From: Hedera helix | Lineage: Eukaryota > Streptophyta > Magnoliopsida > Apiales > Araliaceae | Direction of reading: 5' to 3' | DNA length: 64,000 bases | NCBI GenBank assembly: GCA_947179155.2 | Contig: OX359265.1 | Span: forward strand, 8,195,477 to 8,259,476 | In this document: one piece after another, positions 12,791 to 24,818 of the stretch | Layout: the number at the start of each line of letters is the position of its first letter | Numbering within the stretch: the first letter of the stretch is position 1 | Made by a program: the position numbers and the translations under genes | The notes under the pieces: generated by a model | The model's input: only the letters and a program-made list of their open reading frames with translations | The model's database searches: none | What the model was told of the DNA's origin: nothing

Positions 12791-13837
12791 GACTGAGTAT
12801 GACGAAGTAATATTATTGATTAATGCAATAAAATTAATCACACAATAATAATATCTTGAACATGTTTCTTTTTTTGTTAAAGGAACATAGCAGTTAGCTA
12901 GATCGATGAAGCTTAACGAGTTACATATCGTTTTTATGTTATTTTTTTTCTTCACTTTATTTTGTAAAATATGCACGGTCGAATTTTTATCTTATTATAT
13001 ATATTTATGTACCCAGATTGGATTGGATGCTGGTTTTATGTTTATATGAAATGTATGTTATTTAATTTGGTTTGAATTTAATTGGAGATCTAAATGAGAT
13101 CGTTTATATATCTATTGTGCTGTGTTGGGATGTATTTTACAAGTAAAGTAATTTTTGGGAATTGAAAAAAAGAAAAAAAAATCTTAAAAATTATCAGCGA
13201 CCGAAGTCGGTCGCTGATAGTTTCTACCCCCTGGTCGCTAATAGCGGTCGCTGATATGTGCGGTCGCTAACACGTGGCGTACGTCTTTCACGGAAGCAGA
13301 TGTGATGACTCAACTTAGCGTCCGCGACAGTCCCTGAAAAGTGGGTCATTATTGGAGGTCGTTGATAATCATCTTAGCGACCAACCTATACACGACTGAC
13401 ATCAGCGACCTATTTCGGTCACTGATATATATTAGCGACCGGTGTCGATCACTGATAGGTTTTTTCTTGTAATGTCCTAGATATGTTTATGTTCATTTGT
13501 GTTTGATTTTATCACTCTTGAGTCTTGAGTTTTGAGTTATAATCATGATTTAATATCTTTATTTTTATATAGATTTAGCATTTATTTGAATTGTATAAAG
13601 TAAATATTGTACAAATAGGTTTAATTTTTTTTTTGTGTAAATAAATAAATTAATTTTACATATTTACTAAATATTATATATAATATATAATAATAATTAA
13701 TATATTTAATTATTTATTACATATTAATGACGGCACCAGTTCAATAACGGTTCGACCACTAGTTGAATTAGTAACTCATCCACCTAGTACATTTTTCTGT
13801 TCGATGACCGATCCAGGTATAAAAACCATTCTTATTT

Positions 13838-15134
13838 GACCTAATGATAGGGGTTGAGATTTTTTTAGGAGTACGGGTCATAATCAGTTAGATGAAATTT
13901 GAAACTCATTTGGCTAAACATCACAAATTTACTTAATTCATCTCTAGGATGGAAGATGTTAAATGATTTAGTTGGTTAAAATTAGCTGTGGGACAAGGAT
14001 ATTACACAACTTCCATTTAAATCGTTTAACTCATGGGTCCTTCAATCTCAAATAGGATTAGAATGGATAGATACTTTTTTATTTACATTAGATTTCAAAT
14101 CGGATTTTACAACTATACAGAAATTAAAAAATAAAAATAAATAAAAGAAAACATAAATTTACCTATAAGTTTATCAATTATACTAGTCTTGTGTTGTCTA
14201 ATGTATTTATTAACAGTCTCACACACCTTACATAATTCGTACACCAAATAATTTTTTGTAGTAAGTAGAAATCTTAATTCTTATAACATGGGATCAATCT
14301 CAAGATCGGATTATTAATAAATCTCAAAAACTCAAATAAATATTACGATTGACTTTTAGGGGACGTTACCCCCTTGTAATTCTCTCCAACTCAGAGTTGG
14401 GTAGCCACTCGCTTACCGGGGAGCAAGATTCTCGACTGTCTTATTGTAGTGGTTATTAGTCGAGTTTAAATAAATACAAATAAATCCCAACAATTTAGAA
14501 TCACCAAAAAAGATAAGAAAAAATTTATTTTGATCTAAAGAATATATAGATATGCAGAAAGAGTATATATAATTAATTATTATTGTTAGCATTGGATTCC
14601 ATTCATTTATTTCTTGTTCTTAGATGTGGTAGATGGTAGAGAGAGAGATGTAATCTGAAAGACGCTCTAGTTTTTTGTATCCAAAGCAATATTTAAAGTG
14701 GCCCACAGCTTAGCCAGAGCTGATTGCTCCCCTTTTCCTGCTCAACCGTGGCTGCTTTTAGAGCCCTATATATTACTAGGTGTCTTGCGAATATTTTAAC
14801 ATTGTCATTTTTATTGTGCGCCTTGTCCTTGTCATTTAACACTAATTCTTCCTCCACATCCAATAATTTTAATATCAATAAAATTAGGGTGACAAAATTG
14901 CCATTCCATGTTTTGTATAACTCACAATGTGTTTGGTAACTTATCTATGCATTGGCATTGAACGGAAATTTATATTGAATCACTAAATACTAGTATATTT
15001 TTAAATTTTATTTTAAAATAGTTTTATTTTACTATACAACTCCGCCAAACGAGCACTACATCATAAACACCAACTTTACAAATAAAAAAAAATGATAAAT
15101 AAAATCCATCCTTAAAGTTTATACTTCATTCTAA
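13838..15134. repeat. Segmental duplication, copy 1, right part
   Basis: Collinear with about 39890-41843 of copy 2. Differences include a replaced stretch near 14755-14790 (copy 2 about 40845-40915) and about 0.6 kb at 41095-41690 present only in copy 2. Homology stops after CATTCTAA at 15134. No gene is evident. A TATA-like ATATTTAAAG at about 14688 is shared by both copies. Confidence 0.8.
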
Positions 15135-15447
15135 GTGGAATCTGCAAGTGGCAGAACAAAAGTATTATTATTTAAGTTTTTTTTATTTATGAAAGGCAAT
15201 TATTAATAAGTATTGCTACACTAGCAAAAATTCAACAGAAGATATAACAGAGTGGTGTCGTCCCTTCAAATGACAATTTTAACCCTCCATTTTCTATTCT
15301 CTCAGCAGAAATAGGATGAAAGAGCATTATAACCATACTTTTAGGTACCTGGATTCTTTTGATAGTTTAACGTTTTTCTTGTTGCAGTTAAAAGTTTTGT
15401 ATACGGAATTTCTAGTTCATGAGAATGTTTCACATTCCAAACTTCTA

Positions 15448-15777
15448 ATGGTGTGTTTGGTTGGTGGGAATGGAATGGAATGGGTTGGGAATGGAATGAC
15501 CATTCCTTCCGGAATGACTAAAAATATGTTTGGTTAGTCGGTTGGAATGGGCATTCCATTCCTTTAGTTATTCCCATACTTATTTTAATGCTATTTTTCA
15601 TTCCCTTCTAAAGAGGTGGGTTTATTTCATTCCCATACTTAATGAATAAAAAAAGCAGTCAAAAAACCAAAAGCCAATGACAATATTTATAATTATTTCA
15701 TATTTGTCTGTGCATGCGTGTATGTATCCTCCTGTATGTATGCATGTATAGCTAATAGCTGGAGAGTACCAATTCAT

Positions 15778-15871
<94 letters not shown>

Positions 15872-15873
15872 CA

Positions 15874-15916
<43 letters not shown>

Positions 15917-15954
15917 TATTATCGTTGTTGTTGTTATTATTATTATTGTTGTTG

Positions 15955-15989
<35 letters not shown>

Positions 15990-16153
15990 AAATTAATTAT
16001 TGTTATTATTATTATTATTGATGTTGTTGTTGTTGTTATTATTATTATTATTATCATTATTATTATCATTATTATTATTATTATTGTTATTATTATTATC
16101 ATTATTATTATCATTATTATTATTATTATCATTATTATTATTATTATTACTAT

Positions 16154-16186
<33 letters not shown>

Positions 16187-16476
16187 TATTATTATTATTG
16201 TTATTATTATTATTAGTGAAGATGTTCTTTTAGTTCTATTTTATTTATTTTTTATTTATTTTATAAGTTCATAGTATATAAAAAATAAAAAAGATCATTT
16301 AACATTTCATTCTTGGTAATTCTATTCTTGATGGAATGAATGAATAAACCAAACATAAAAATAAGGAATGACTATTCCATTCCATTCCCATTCTATTCTT
16401 TAATTCATTTCATTCCTTAAGTCATTCCATTCCTTACGTGCCAAGAAATGGAAACCAAACATAGTATAATGCTTCT
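15448..16476. mobile_element. MITE-like element with GGAATGG ends and an expanded (ATT)n core
   Basis: The left end, TGTGTTTGGTTGG followed by GGAATGGAATGG repeats, is mirrored at the right by CCATTCC-rich sequence ending in AAACCAAACATAGTA. The repeated CTTCTA on both sides (about 15439 and 16477) may be part of a TSD. It lies in the spacer between the two duplication copies. No transposase is present. Borders are good to about 10 bp. Confidence 0.6.
15783..16216. repeat. Long interrupted (ATT)n microsatellite
   Basis: About 430 bp of ATT/TTA triplets with ATC and GTT variant runs and an inverted ATA run near 16155-16185. Long Leu- or Ile-only open frames here are composition artefacts. Confidence 0.95.
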
Positions 16477-16842
16477 AGCCTATTGATTTCTACTCATTCC
16501 AAGCATTTTATCCAGTTATCACTTCTGAAAGTTTTAATCGGTTAGCTTTTCACTACAAACGTGGAGAAGCAACTCCAAGTAATTTTCATAACCTCACAGT
16601 TGTGCATTAAGTCACCACAAGCCATGTGGCAAGATAATAACATTACAAAACTGACAATTCTCCCCAAAAAGAGACAAAATATTGCATGTGTATATTATAT
16701 ATGCTCACTCAGCAAATGTTTCTTTAACTTTTCCTTTTAAATTAGAGTATCTTTGTTTGTAAAAAATATTTTTAGGATTGAATTATTTATATTAATTTAA
16801 CACTATATCGGACTATTTTATCCCATGACGAGGGATTATTAG

Positions 16843-19800
16843 TGTGACGCCCCCAAATCTGAGCCCACACAGCCCAAACTTGAGTCGTCAAAAGACTACA
16901 ACAAAATTATTACAATGAAATACAACGTACAACAATACAGTGGATAATACAACACAACTAAGTCTTCATTATTATTGCCACACTATTTTAATAACACGTG
17001 AAGACTATGATAGCTATCCCCGCACTCTCACTCCATTCCCCGGCTAGACCCCGTTACGTTCTCATCTCCTGTTGAAAAACAATGGAACGAAAAGAAAGGG
17101 TGAGCTCAAATAGCCCAGTAAGAAATATCATGACTAAGATAATGACGAATAATTTATCATTAGCCTTCAACAGTTGAGTTCTTGATAGAATACAATAGAC
17201 TACAAGGTTTATATCAAAAACTGCAGTTAAATTCTTAAACAACGTTCAGATCAATAATAGCAGCGGAATGAGCAATCTATTAGAAGAATAATGCAGACTA
17301 TAATGTCCACTCGCTTCTCTTTTTAGTAAAAATATCATCAACTTTTATCATCTGAAATACCATTAGTCAAAATAATACAACTTCACAGTTCCTGGTCATA
17401 ATCATGCAGATCAACAGTTCATCTTTGCACTACGGGCCAAAGACATTCAATATAACACCAACGGTCATGATTATACCAGATTCAGCCTTTGGTCATAATC
17501 ATACCAATCAACAGTTCATCTTTGCACTACGGGCCAAAGAGAACATTAACCACGTGCCATAAAAGACACCGAACAGATGTATCGCCTTTAACCTAGTATA
17601 TTGCCTTTAACCTATCATCTGTTCAACAATTATATCACATCTGTGCCCCCGGCCACAGATATTCACAACAGCTTGATTCTTGATGATTAATACAAATAAC
17701 AGTGATACAAATGATGAACAGAAGAACAGGATACACAATAAGTATCAGAAGTTTACTTTGTGCAGATTCAAATAATGTCCAAATTGTCAACATGATGTGG
17801 AGTGAAATTTAAAATTGATATTCAAGATCCACAGTTCAGAATAACGATTACAGTTCAATAGAAAGGTTCAGTTGAAATAATGAAGTTCAACTATTATGGA
17901 ACATATAATATTTTCAGGAATTATAGAAGCAATAGTTCCATAATTAGTTTCGATTTAGGAGTATGAAAGAAAATAATATCCCTTACCGTAGCAGGTTTGA
18001 TTAACAAAAGGTGAAGGGAATTAATATCCCTTACCATAGTAAGTTTGAATAATGGAAGATGAAAAAGATGGTATCCCTTATGAGTATAAAGGAAAATGAT
18101 ATCACTTACGAATATGGAATAAAAGTGTCATGTGATAATTCGTGTAGACAAATTATTTCCACACGAGACAAATAAAAAGGGTTATTCACCAACAGGCGAT
18201 AATCCGCACCGTAAGGTTATTCCCATCAATTTGAATACGAATAGTTATTCACCAAACATGCGATAATCCGCGCCGTAAGGTTATTCCCATCAATTTGAAT
18301 ACGAAGAGTTATTCACCAAACATGCGATAATCCGCACCGTAAGGTTATTCTCAAAGATTAATAAGGAATGAATACAAAAGGTTATTCACCAACAGGCGGT
18401 AAACCGCGCCGTAAGGTTATTCCCACAATTTAATACATGGAAGTAAATGGCACAAGAAAGAAACGATATTATTTTCAAGAATCAAAGAATGATAATCCCT
18501 TCAAGTAAGAAAGAAAATAATATCCATTTATGATGATGAAAAGAGTGATACCCCTTACCGTAATAAATTTAATAGTGTGAAAAGAATGATATTCCTTACC
18601 TTAACACGTGACTGGATATTGATTTAAATGAGGTTGATCAACCTATATATTTATAATAAAATTAGTAATTACAATATATAACTTTCAAAGTGTATGATAA
18701 CTCGTATAATATGAACTATCAAAATTATATATATTTAACATAATTTTTGTAGTATAATATAACTACTTTAAAATAGTTTTTAAAATAATATTCTAAAATA
18801 AATCTTCCAAAGAAAGCTTTTAAAAATGAATCTTCTCAAAGAAGAGTCTTCTAAAGGAAGATTTGTGAATACCGTGAAAAATAGGAATTTATAAAATTAC
18901 TACTCTTTAATAAAAGACTTACTTGAAAATTTTCTGCACTCCTTTTGGCTTTAAAACTCTCAAAATAGCCTTACTATTCTCAGAGAAAACTCATAAAATT
19001 CTTATAGAAAAATTTTATGTTTTAGGTGTGATTTTTCTATTCAGTTGAGCAAGCTATTTATAGGAGAAAATTTTCACTATGCGTGGTAGGTGAGCACTGG
19101 CGTGCTGCACGCCAGTGCTGAACATTTTCAGCACGCAGCCGCTGGCTGCTTTTCCTTCCTGCACATTTTTGTGCAAATTTTTTTCAAGTGGGTCCTACAG
19201 GGGCCCACATGTTACTATTCACGTTACTATTTCAAATAGTAAAATTAATAAATTTTTTTTTTTTTATTTTTTTTTATTTTATTTATTTATTTATTCTTCC
19301 TGTGGTTCCAACATATAAAATAATGCTATAACAATAATTCAACAATAATGTAATAAACACGTTACAGATTATTATTAATTTAATAATATAAATTACAGTA
19401 TATTTGCTACTGTGACAATTATTAGATTCAATAATTTTAAAAACAGTGCAGCAACAATTATTGAGTCAATGATATGAAATATAGTGTAATGACAATTATT
19501 GAATCAATAATACAAAATACTGTGTAGCAATAATAATTGAATTGATAATATAAAATATTATGCAGTGACAATTATCGATGAAATGATGCGTAACAGTTAC
19601 GGTGTCAATAATATGAGACACTGTGCAATACCGTGTGCTACTGTAGAGTACCGTGTACTACAGAAAATACCATAATTTACCGTATGCTACTATTCTTTTA
19701 TCACCGGTATTTTAACAGTTAACACCGTTGACTACTTTTATTTAAAAATGTTACTTCTGTCGTTTTCTATATCCGACAATTATTCCGTTGTGGGATCCAC

Positions 19801-19990
19801 AAATAATTTGTTATTTCGGCGCCGTCGTACGACACGAATATTCCCCGACAAAACGAATATTGTCCGACAAAATAAAATTTTCACATAACATCCTTAACTT
19901 TCAAATTCGTCAGTTTAACCCTTACTGTTTCATGAAAAAAATATATGAAGAAAAATTAAATTTTATATTTCATAAATTCGGGGTCTTACA
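16843..19990 (-). repeat. Chromovirus A 3' LTR
   Basis: 3148 bp, TGTAAGACCCCG at its 5' end and GGGGGCGTCACA at its 3' end (minus strand). The TATA box is at 19055-19063, with a perfect inverted repeat just upstream of it at 19093-19119. It carries a three- to four-unit minisatellite at about 18175-18425. Confidence 0.95.
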
Positions 19991-22900
19991 ACCTCCCCTC
20001 CTTATGAAATTTCGTCCCCGAAATTGACGTACCTGGCATTTCGAAGAGGTAAGGATATTTAGATTTCATCTCGGATTCTAGCTCCCAGGTCATTTCCTCA
20101 ATATCTTGGTTCCTCCATAAAACCTTAACTTGAGGTATAACCTTTGAGCGTAGAATCTGCTCCTTCTTATCTAGGATCTTAACAGGTACCTCCTCATACG
20201 TTAAATCTTCTGCTATAACGTCTGGTTCTAACTCAATGACGTGGTTTGGGTCTTTCACATATTTACGTAACGTAGATATGTGAAAAACATTATGGATGCG
20301 AGACATACTTGGTGGTAAAGCTAGTCTGTAGGCTACGGTTCCTACTCGATCGAGGATTTCAAATGGGCCAATAAATCGAGGGTTGAGCTTTCCTCTCTTT
20401 CCGAATCTCGTAACTCCTTTCCATGGAGAAACACGTAAGAATACATGATCTCCGACGTTGAATCTCTCATCTCTCCGATGAAGATCAGCATAACTCTTTT
20501 GTCGTTCTTGTGCTGTCTGTATTCGTTGTCGGATCATTTGGATCTTTTCGGTCGTCAAGCGTACCAACTCAGGTCCCAACAGTTTTGCTTCTCCTACCTC
20601 ATTCCAACATATTGGAGAGCGACACTTGCGTCCATATAAAGCCTCGAATGGAGCCATACCTATACTTGCTTGGTAACTGTTGTTGTAGGAAAATTCCACC
20701 AATGGCAAGTACTTATCCCAACTTCCTTTGAAATCTAGTACGCAAAGTCTCAAAAGATCTTCGAGGGTCTGGATCGTCCTTTCCGATTGTCCGTCCGTTT
20801 GAGGATGGTATGCAGAACTAAAACGTAGTTCAGTGCCCATAGCTTTTTGTAGACTGATCCAAAAGCGTGAAGTGAATCTAGGATCTCGATCAGAAACTAT
20901 GGAAACTGGCATGCCATGCAGTCTCACGATTTCATTTATGTACATACCGGCAAGACATTCAAGTGAAAAGTTTTCTCGTATAGGCAAGAAATGAGCGGAT
21001 TTGGTCAATCTATCTACGATGACCCAAATTGCATCTAAGCCTTGAGAAACTTTGGGAAGACCCGTCACGAAATCCATATTGATGTGTTCCCACTTCCATT
21101 CGGGAACCTCAAGTGGTTGTAATGGACCCTTAGGTACTTGATGCTCTGCCTTGACACGTTGACAAGTTAGGCACCTTGAGATAAACTCTGCAATCTCCCT
21201 TTTCATATTGTTCCACCAAAATGTATGTCGAAGATCTCGATACATCTTGGTACCTCCTGGGTGGATTGCAAACGGCGTGTTGTGTGCCTCCATCATGATT
21301 TTATGCTTTAATTCAGGATCGTTAGGAACACAGAGTCGAGAGTTGACTCGAAGTATTGCTTTCTCGTCGATTCTTGCTTCGGGAATGGTACCTTCTTGTA
21401 CTTTCTTTATCATGTTTATCAGTTCCGGATCGGTAGCTTGAGCAGCTTTAATTTTATCGATTAAAGCTGGTTCTACTCGCACGTGAGCAATCTTCGAGTG
21501 GGTCCCTGGTGTCTTTAGCTCTATCTCCATCTTTTGCAAGTCGTACAAAATACGCTTTTGTGTTGTCAGCAGTGCACTTGTACTCGCATAAGATTTTCTG
21601 CTCAAAGCGTCAGCTACAACGTTCGCCTTTCCCGGGTGATACTGAATTGTGTGATCATAATCCTTCAACAGCTCAAGCCAACGTCGTTGTCGCATGTTGA
21701 GTTCCTTCTGGGTGAAGAAATACTTGAGACTTTTATGATCCGTATAGATATCCACTTTCTCTCCGTACAAGTAGTGTCTCCAGATCTTCAACGCGAAAAC
21801 GACTGCTGCCAACTCTAGATCATGAGTAGGGTAATTTTTCTCATAATCTTTGAGTTGTCGAGAGGCATAGGCTATAACCTTTCCATGTTGCATAAGGACA
21901 CAGCCTAGACCTTTGCCTGAAGCATCGCTATATATGACGAATTCTCCTGATCCTGATGAAATGGTCAGAACAGGAGCTGAAACCAGCCTCCTCTTGAGTT
22001 CTTGGAAACTTTTCTCGCATTCCTCACTTCATATGAATTTTGTGCTTTTTCGAGTAAGCTGAGTTAATGGAGTGGCGATTCGAGAAAATCCTTCTACGAA
22101 TCTCCGATAATAACCAGCTAGGCCCAGAAAACTTCGGACTTCGGTTACTGTCTTTGGGTTGTTCCCAATTTAGTACCGTTTCAATCTTCGCAGGATCGAC
22201 TGATATTCCTTGACTAGAAATCACATGCCCAAGAAACGTGACCTCCTCAAGCCAGAACTCACATTTCTTCAACTTGGCATATAATTTGTTTTCACGGAGC
22301 TTTTGGAGTATCAATCTTAGGTGTTGTTCATGATCCTCGCGATTCTTGGAGTATATGAGGATGTCATCAATAAAGACAACCACAAAATGATCCAAATATT
22401 CCTTGAATATTCGGTTCATCATGTCCATGAAAGCTGCAGGAGCATTGGTTAGTCCAAAAGGCATGACTAAAAACTCATAATGCCCAGAACGAGTTCTGAA
22501 AGCAGTCTTTGGAATGTCCTCAGCTTTAACCTTTAACTGATGATATCCAGAACGGAGATCAATCTTTGAGAAATGTTGAGCACCTTGTAATTGATCAAAC
22601 ATGTTATCGATCCGAGGCAACGGGTACCTGTTTTTGATGGTGACATGGTTCAATTCTCGGTAGTCAATGCACAATCTCATACTCCCGTCTTTCTTCTTCA
22701 CAAATAGAACAGGAGCACCCCAAGGTGATGCACTCGGACGAATGAAACCGGTATCCAACAATTCCTGTAGTTGGACTTTTAACTCTTGAAGTTCAATGGG
22801 AGCCATTCGGTATGGGGCTTTGGAAATGGGCTTGGTACCGGGTTCAAGATCAATACAAAATTCAATTTCACGGTTTGGGGGTAAACCATGAAGTTCTTCA

Positions 22901-24618
22901 GGAAAAACGTCAGGAAACTCATTAACAATGGGAATATCATTCAAGTTTGACGTATTTTTGTTCAAATCAGTGACATGAGCTAAAAAGGCTTGACATCCGT
23001 TTTTCAATAAACGAATGGCTTTATGGCTATAAATAACAGTTATAGATTTCAATGGTTTAGTTGCTTGAATTTGCATGACAGGTTGATTAGGAATATGAAA
23101 ACTAATAATCTTATGAAAACAATCAATTTTAGCATGATGGGTAGTCAACCAATCAATTCCTAAAATCACATCAAATTCATGCATTTTCAAAGAAATAAGG
23201 TCAACAGGTAATGTGAGGTTGTTGATTTGAACTAGGCAAGATTTATAGACAGTAGATGTAATGGTCATTTCTCCTAATGGGGTTTCAACTGATAAGTCAA
23301 AGTCCAAATTTTCAGGAGTTAAGTTTAAACGCTGAGCACATGCAGGTGAGATAAAAGAATGGGTAGAGCCAGTATCTAACAAAGCGTAGACTTCACGAGA
23401 ATTTATGAATAGCTTACCGGTTATCACCTCGTTCGAGTTTCGTGCCATTTGGGATGTCACAACAAAAGCTCTCCCTTGAACTATAGATTTTCCCTTATCC
23501 GCGCTAGCTTTTGGTATCATCACTGCAGCTGGACTTGATTTTGTGGCAGGACAAAACCGCGCAAGATGACCCTCTTTCCCACAACTGTAGCACTTTTTGG
23601 ACTGCAGTGTACAGTTTGGGCTGATGTGACCTTCCTGACCACACCTATAGCATCTCACTGGTGGTCGATCTTCTCCCCTTGAAACTGGGGTCGGTGCTGG
23701 TGCTGGTACTGGTGCCCTTCCATAATTATTATGGAATCTTTTTCTTTTGAAATTGTTCCCACTGGATTCTCCTCTTCTGTTATTTGATGTGGAATTACCA
23801 CCGAAGTGTTGGTTACCTCCTCGATGGTTCTCGTTCCTGTGGTTGTTATCATTTCTCTGATCATTGACTCTTGGCTGTAATTTTTCATCTGTTTGCTCCA
23901 CCCTTTGAGCCCTATCAACAACATCTGAATACAAACTAAATTTATGAGAGCTAAGTTGTTGACGGATTTCGAATCTTAGACCACGTAAGAACATCCGACT
24001 CATCCGTGCTTCGTCATCTACTAGATGAGTCGCAAAACGAGACAGTTCAACAAACTTAGCTTCATATTGAGAAACTGTCATGTTTCCCTGCTCCAGCTTA
24101 ATGAATTCCACTTCCTTCATATGGCGGATGCTTTTTGGGAAGTACTTTTCATTAAATAGCTCTTGGAATTCTGTCCAAGACATCTCAAGTGCTGAAGGGT
24201 GGATACGTTTTACCGCTTCCCACCAGTGATCCGCCTCACCTCGAAACATAAAAGTAGCAAAGGGCACCTTCTGATCATCAGCGCATTGTAGGACATCAAG
24301 TATTTTTGTCGTCTGCTTCAGCCATGCCTCCGCTTTGAGTGGGTCAGGCTTCCCGTGGAATTCAGGTGGTCCCAATTCTTTAAATTGCTTGATAGTGACC
24401 ATCCTCAAATTATCAGCGTTTCTACCGTTATTGTTAACTGGATTTCCTCTTGCCTGATTCTGCATGAACTGCATGAAATTCCTAAAGAATCCATCATTCA
24501 TCATGTTATCAGGAATATTATTTCCTGAGTTGGCAGGAGGATTGTTTGTGGCTTCTTGATTTTCGGCTACATTCGCTTCGGGTATTTCGTAGTTAACCTC
24601 TTGATTTCCAGATGTCAT
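19986..24618 (-). pseudogene. Chromovirus A gag-pol polyprotein, frameshifted
   Basis: It starts at ATG 24618 and ends at TAA 19986. The first 2.4 kb reads gag, two CCHC zinc knuckles, the Asp-Thr-Gly-Ser protease and reverse transcriptase with Phe-Ile-Asp-Asp. Near 22158 there is one extra A (CCCAAAGAC against CCCAAGAC in element B), so the frame runs off to a stop at 22024. In the original frame a Trp codon equivalent to one in element B now reads TGA near 22050. The frame is then open again through RNase H, integrase and chromodomain to the same C-terminus as B. The protein would make gag and protease but not a complete integrase fusion. Otherwise it is very close to the intact copy B. Confidence 0.95.
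19991..20003 (-). promoter_or_regulatory. Chromovirus A polypurine tract
   Basis: AAGGAGGGGAGGT on the minus strand directly precedes the 3' LTR and primes plus-strand DNA synthesis. It also encodes the last residues of the polyprotein. Confidence 0.9.
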
Positions 24619-24804
24619 ACTAAACTGTGGTCACAAAATAAATGTTAGTTCAAATAAACTGACTCATCACTTCATGTCCCTATATTCAAATCAACTCATT
24701 AGATAATAAAATCTAATTTAGGTAGGACACACTAGTGACTGATTCTATTCGTCTCTCCCCTCCTAGTTCTAACCCCAGATCTCCATTAAAGACCATATCC
24801 CTAA

Positions 24805-24817
24805 GCTCTGATGCCAA
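24805..24817 (-). promoter_or_regulatory. Chromovirus A primer-binding site
   Basis: TTGGCATCAGAGC on minus lies one base from the 5' LTR. It resembles the plant initiator-Met tRNA site TGGTATCAGAGC with one substitution. Confidence 0.85.
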
Positions 24818-24818
24818 C

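Larger units (their letters stand above)
3874..13474 (+). mobile_element. CACTA (En/Spm-type) DNA transposon, degenerate
   Basis: The left end starts CACTACAAGAAAAA and the right end finishes with its inverted copy, TTTTTCTTGTAATG. The outermost right bases read TAATG where TAGTG is expected, one transition. The 3-bp TSD is TCC (3871-3873 and 13475-13477), the usual CACTA length. Subterminal copies of a TATCAGCGACC-like motif fill 3890-4180 and, inverted, 13190-13455, as expected of CACTA transposase-binding regions. Inside are a CT/GA-rich leader (4200-4440), a possible captured fragment, an hAT MITE, a truncated chromovirus LTR and two decayed ORF sets typical of the superfamily (TNP2-like and Transposase_24-like). 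The N-terminal catalytic part of the transposase is absent, so it cannot be autonomous. Confidence 0.9.
3511..13828. mobile_element. MULE-like non-autonomous element split by a CACTA insertion
   Basis: The 9-bp sequence TTCTTATTT at 3502-3510 is repeated at 13829-13837. In copy 2 the site is empty and the 9-mer occurs once (about 39889). The termini are inverted: GGTTATTAAACTCGGATCGG near 3515 faces the reverse complement of CCGATCCAGGTATAAAAACC near 13810. A 9-bp TSD with long imperfect TIRs fits Mutator-like elements. Without the CACTA the element is about 0.7 kb (3511-3873 plus 13478-13828). The two halves also share a direct repeat of about 110 bp (3738-3850 and 13526-13635). No coding region of its own is seen. 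Confidence 0.75.

Noticed and set aside
15718..16132. Long Leu/Ile-only open frames on both strands
   Set aside because: They are translations of the (ATT)n microsatellite.
20445..21818. Antisense ORFs across the chromovirus polyproteins
   Set aside because: Shadows of gag-pol on the opposite strand, found identically in A and B.
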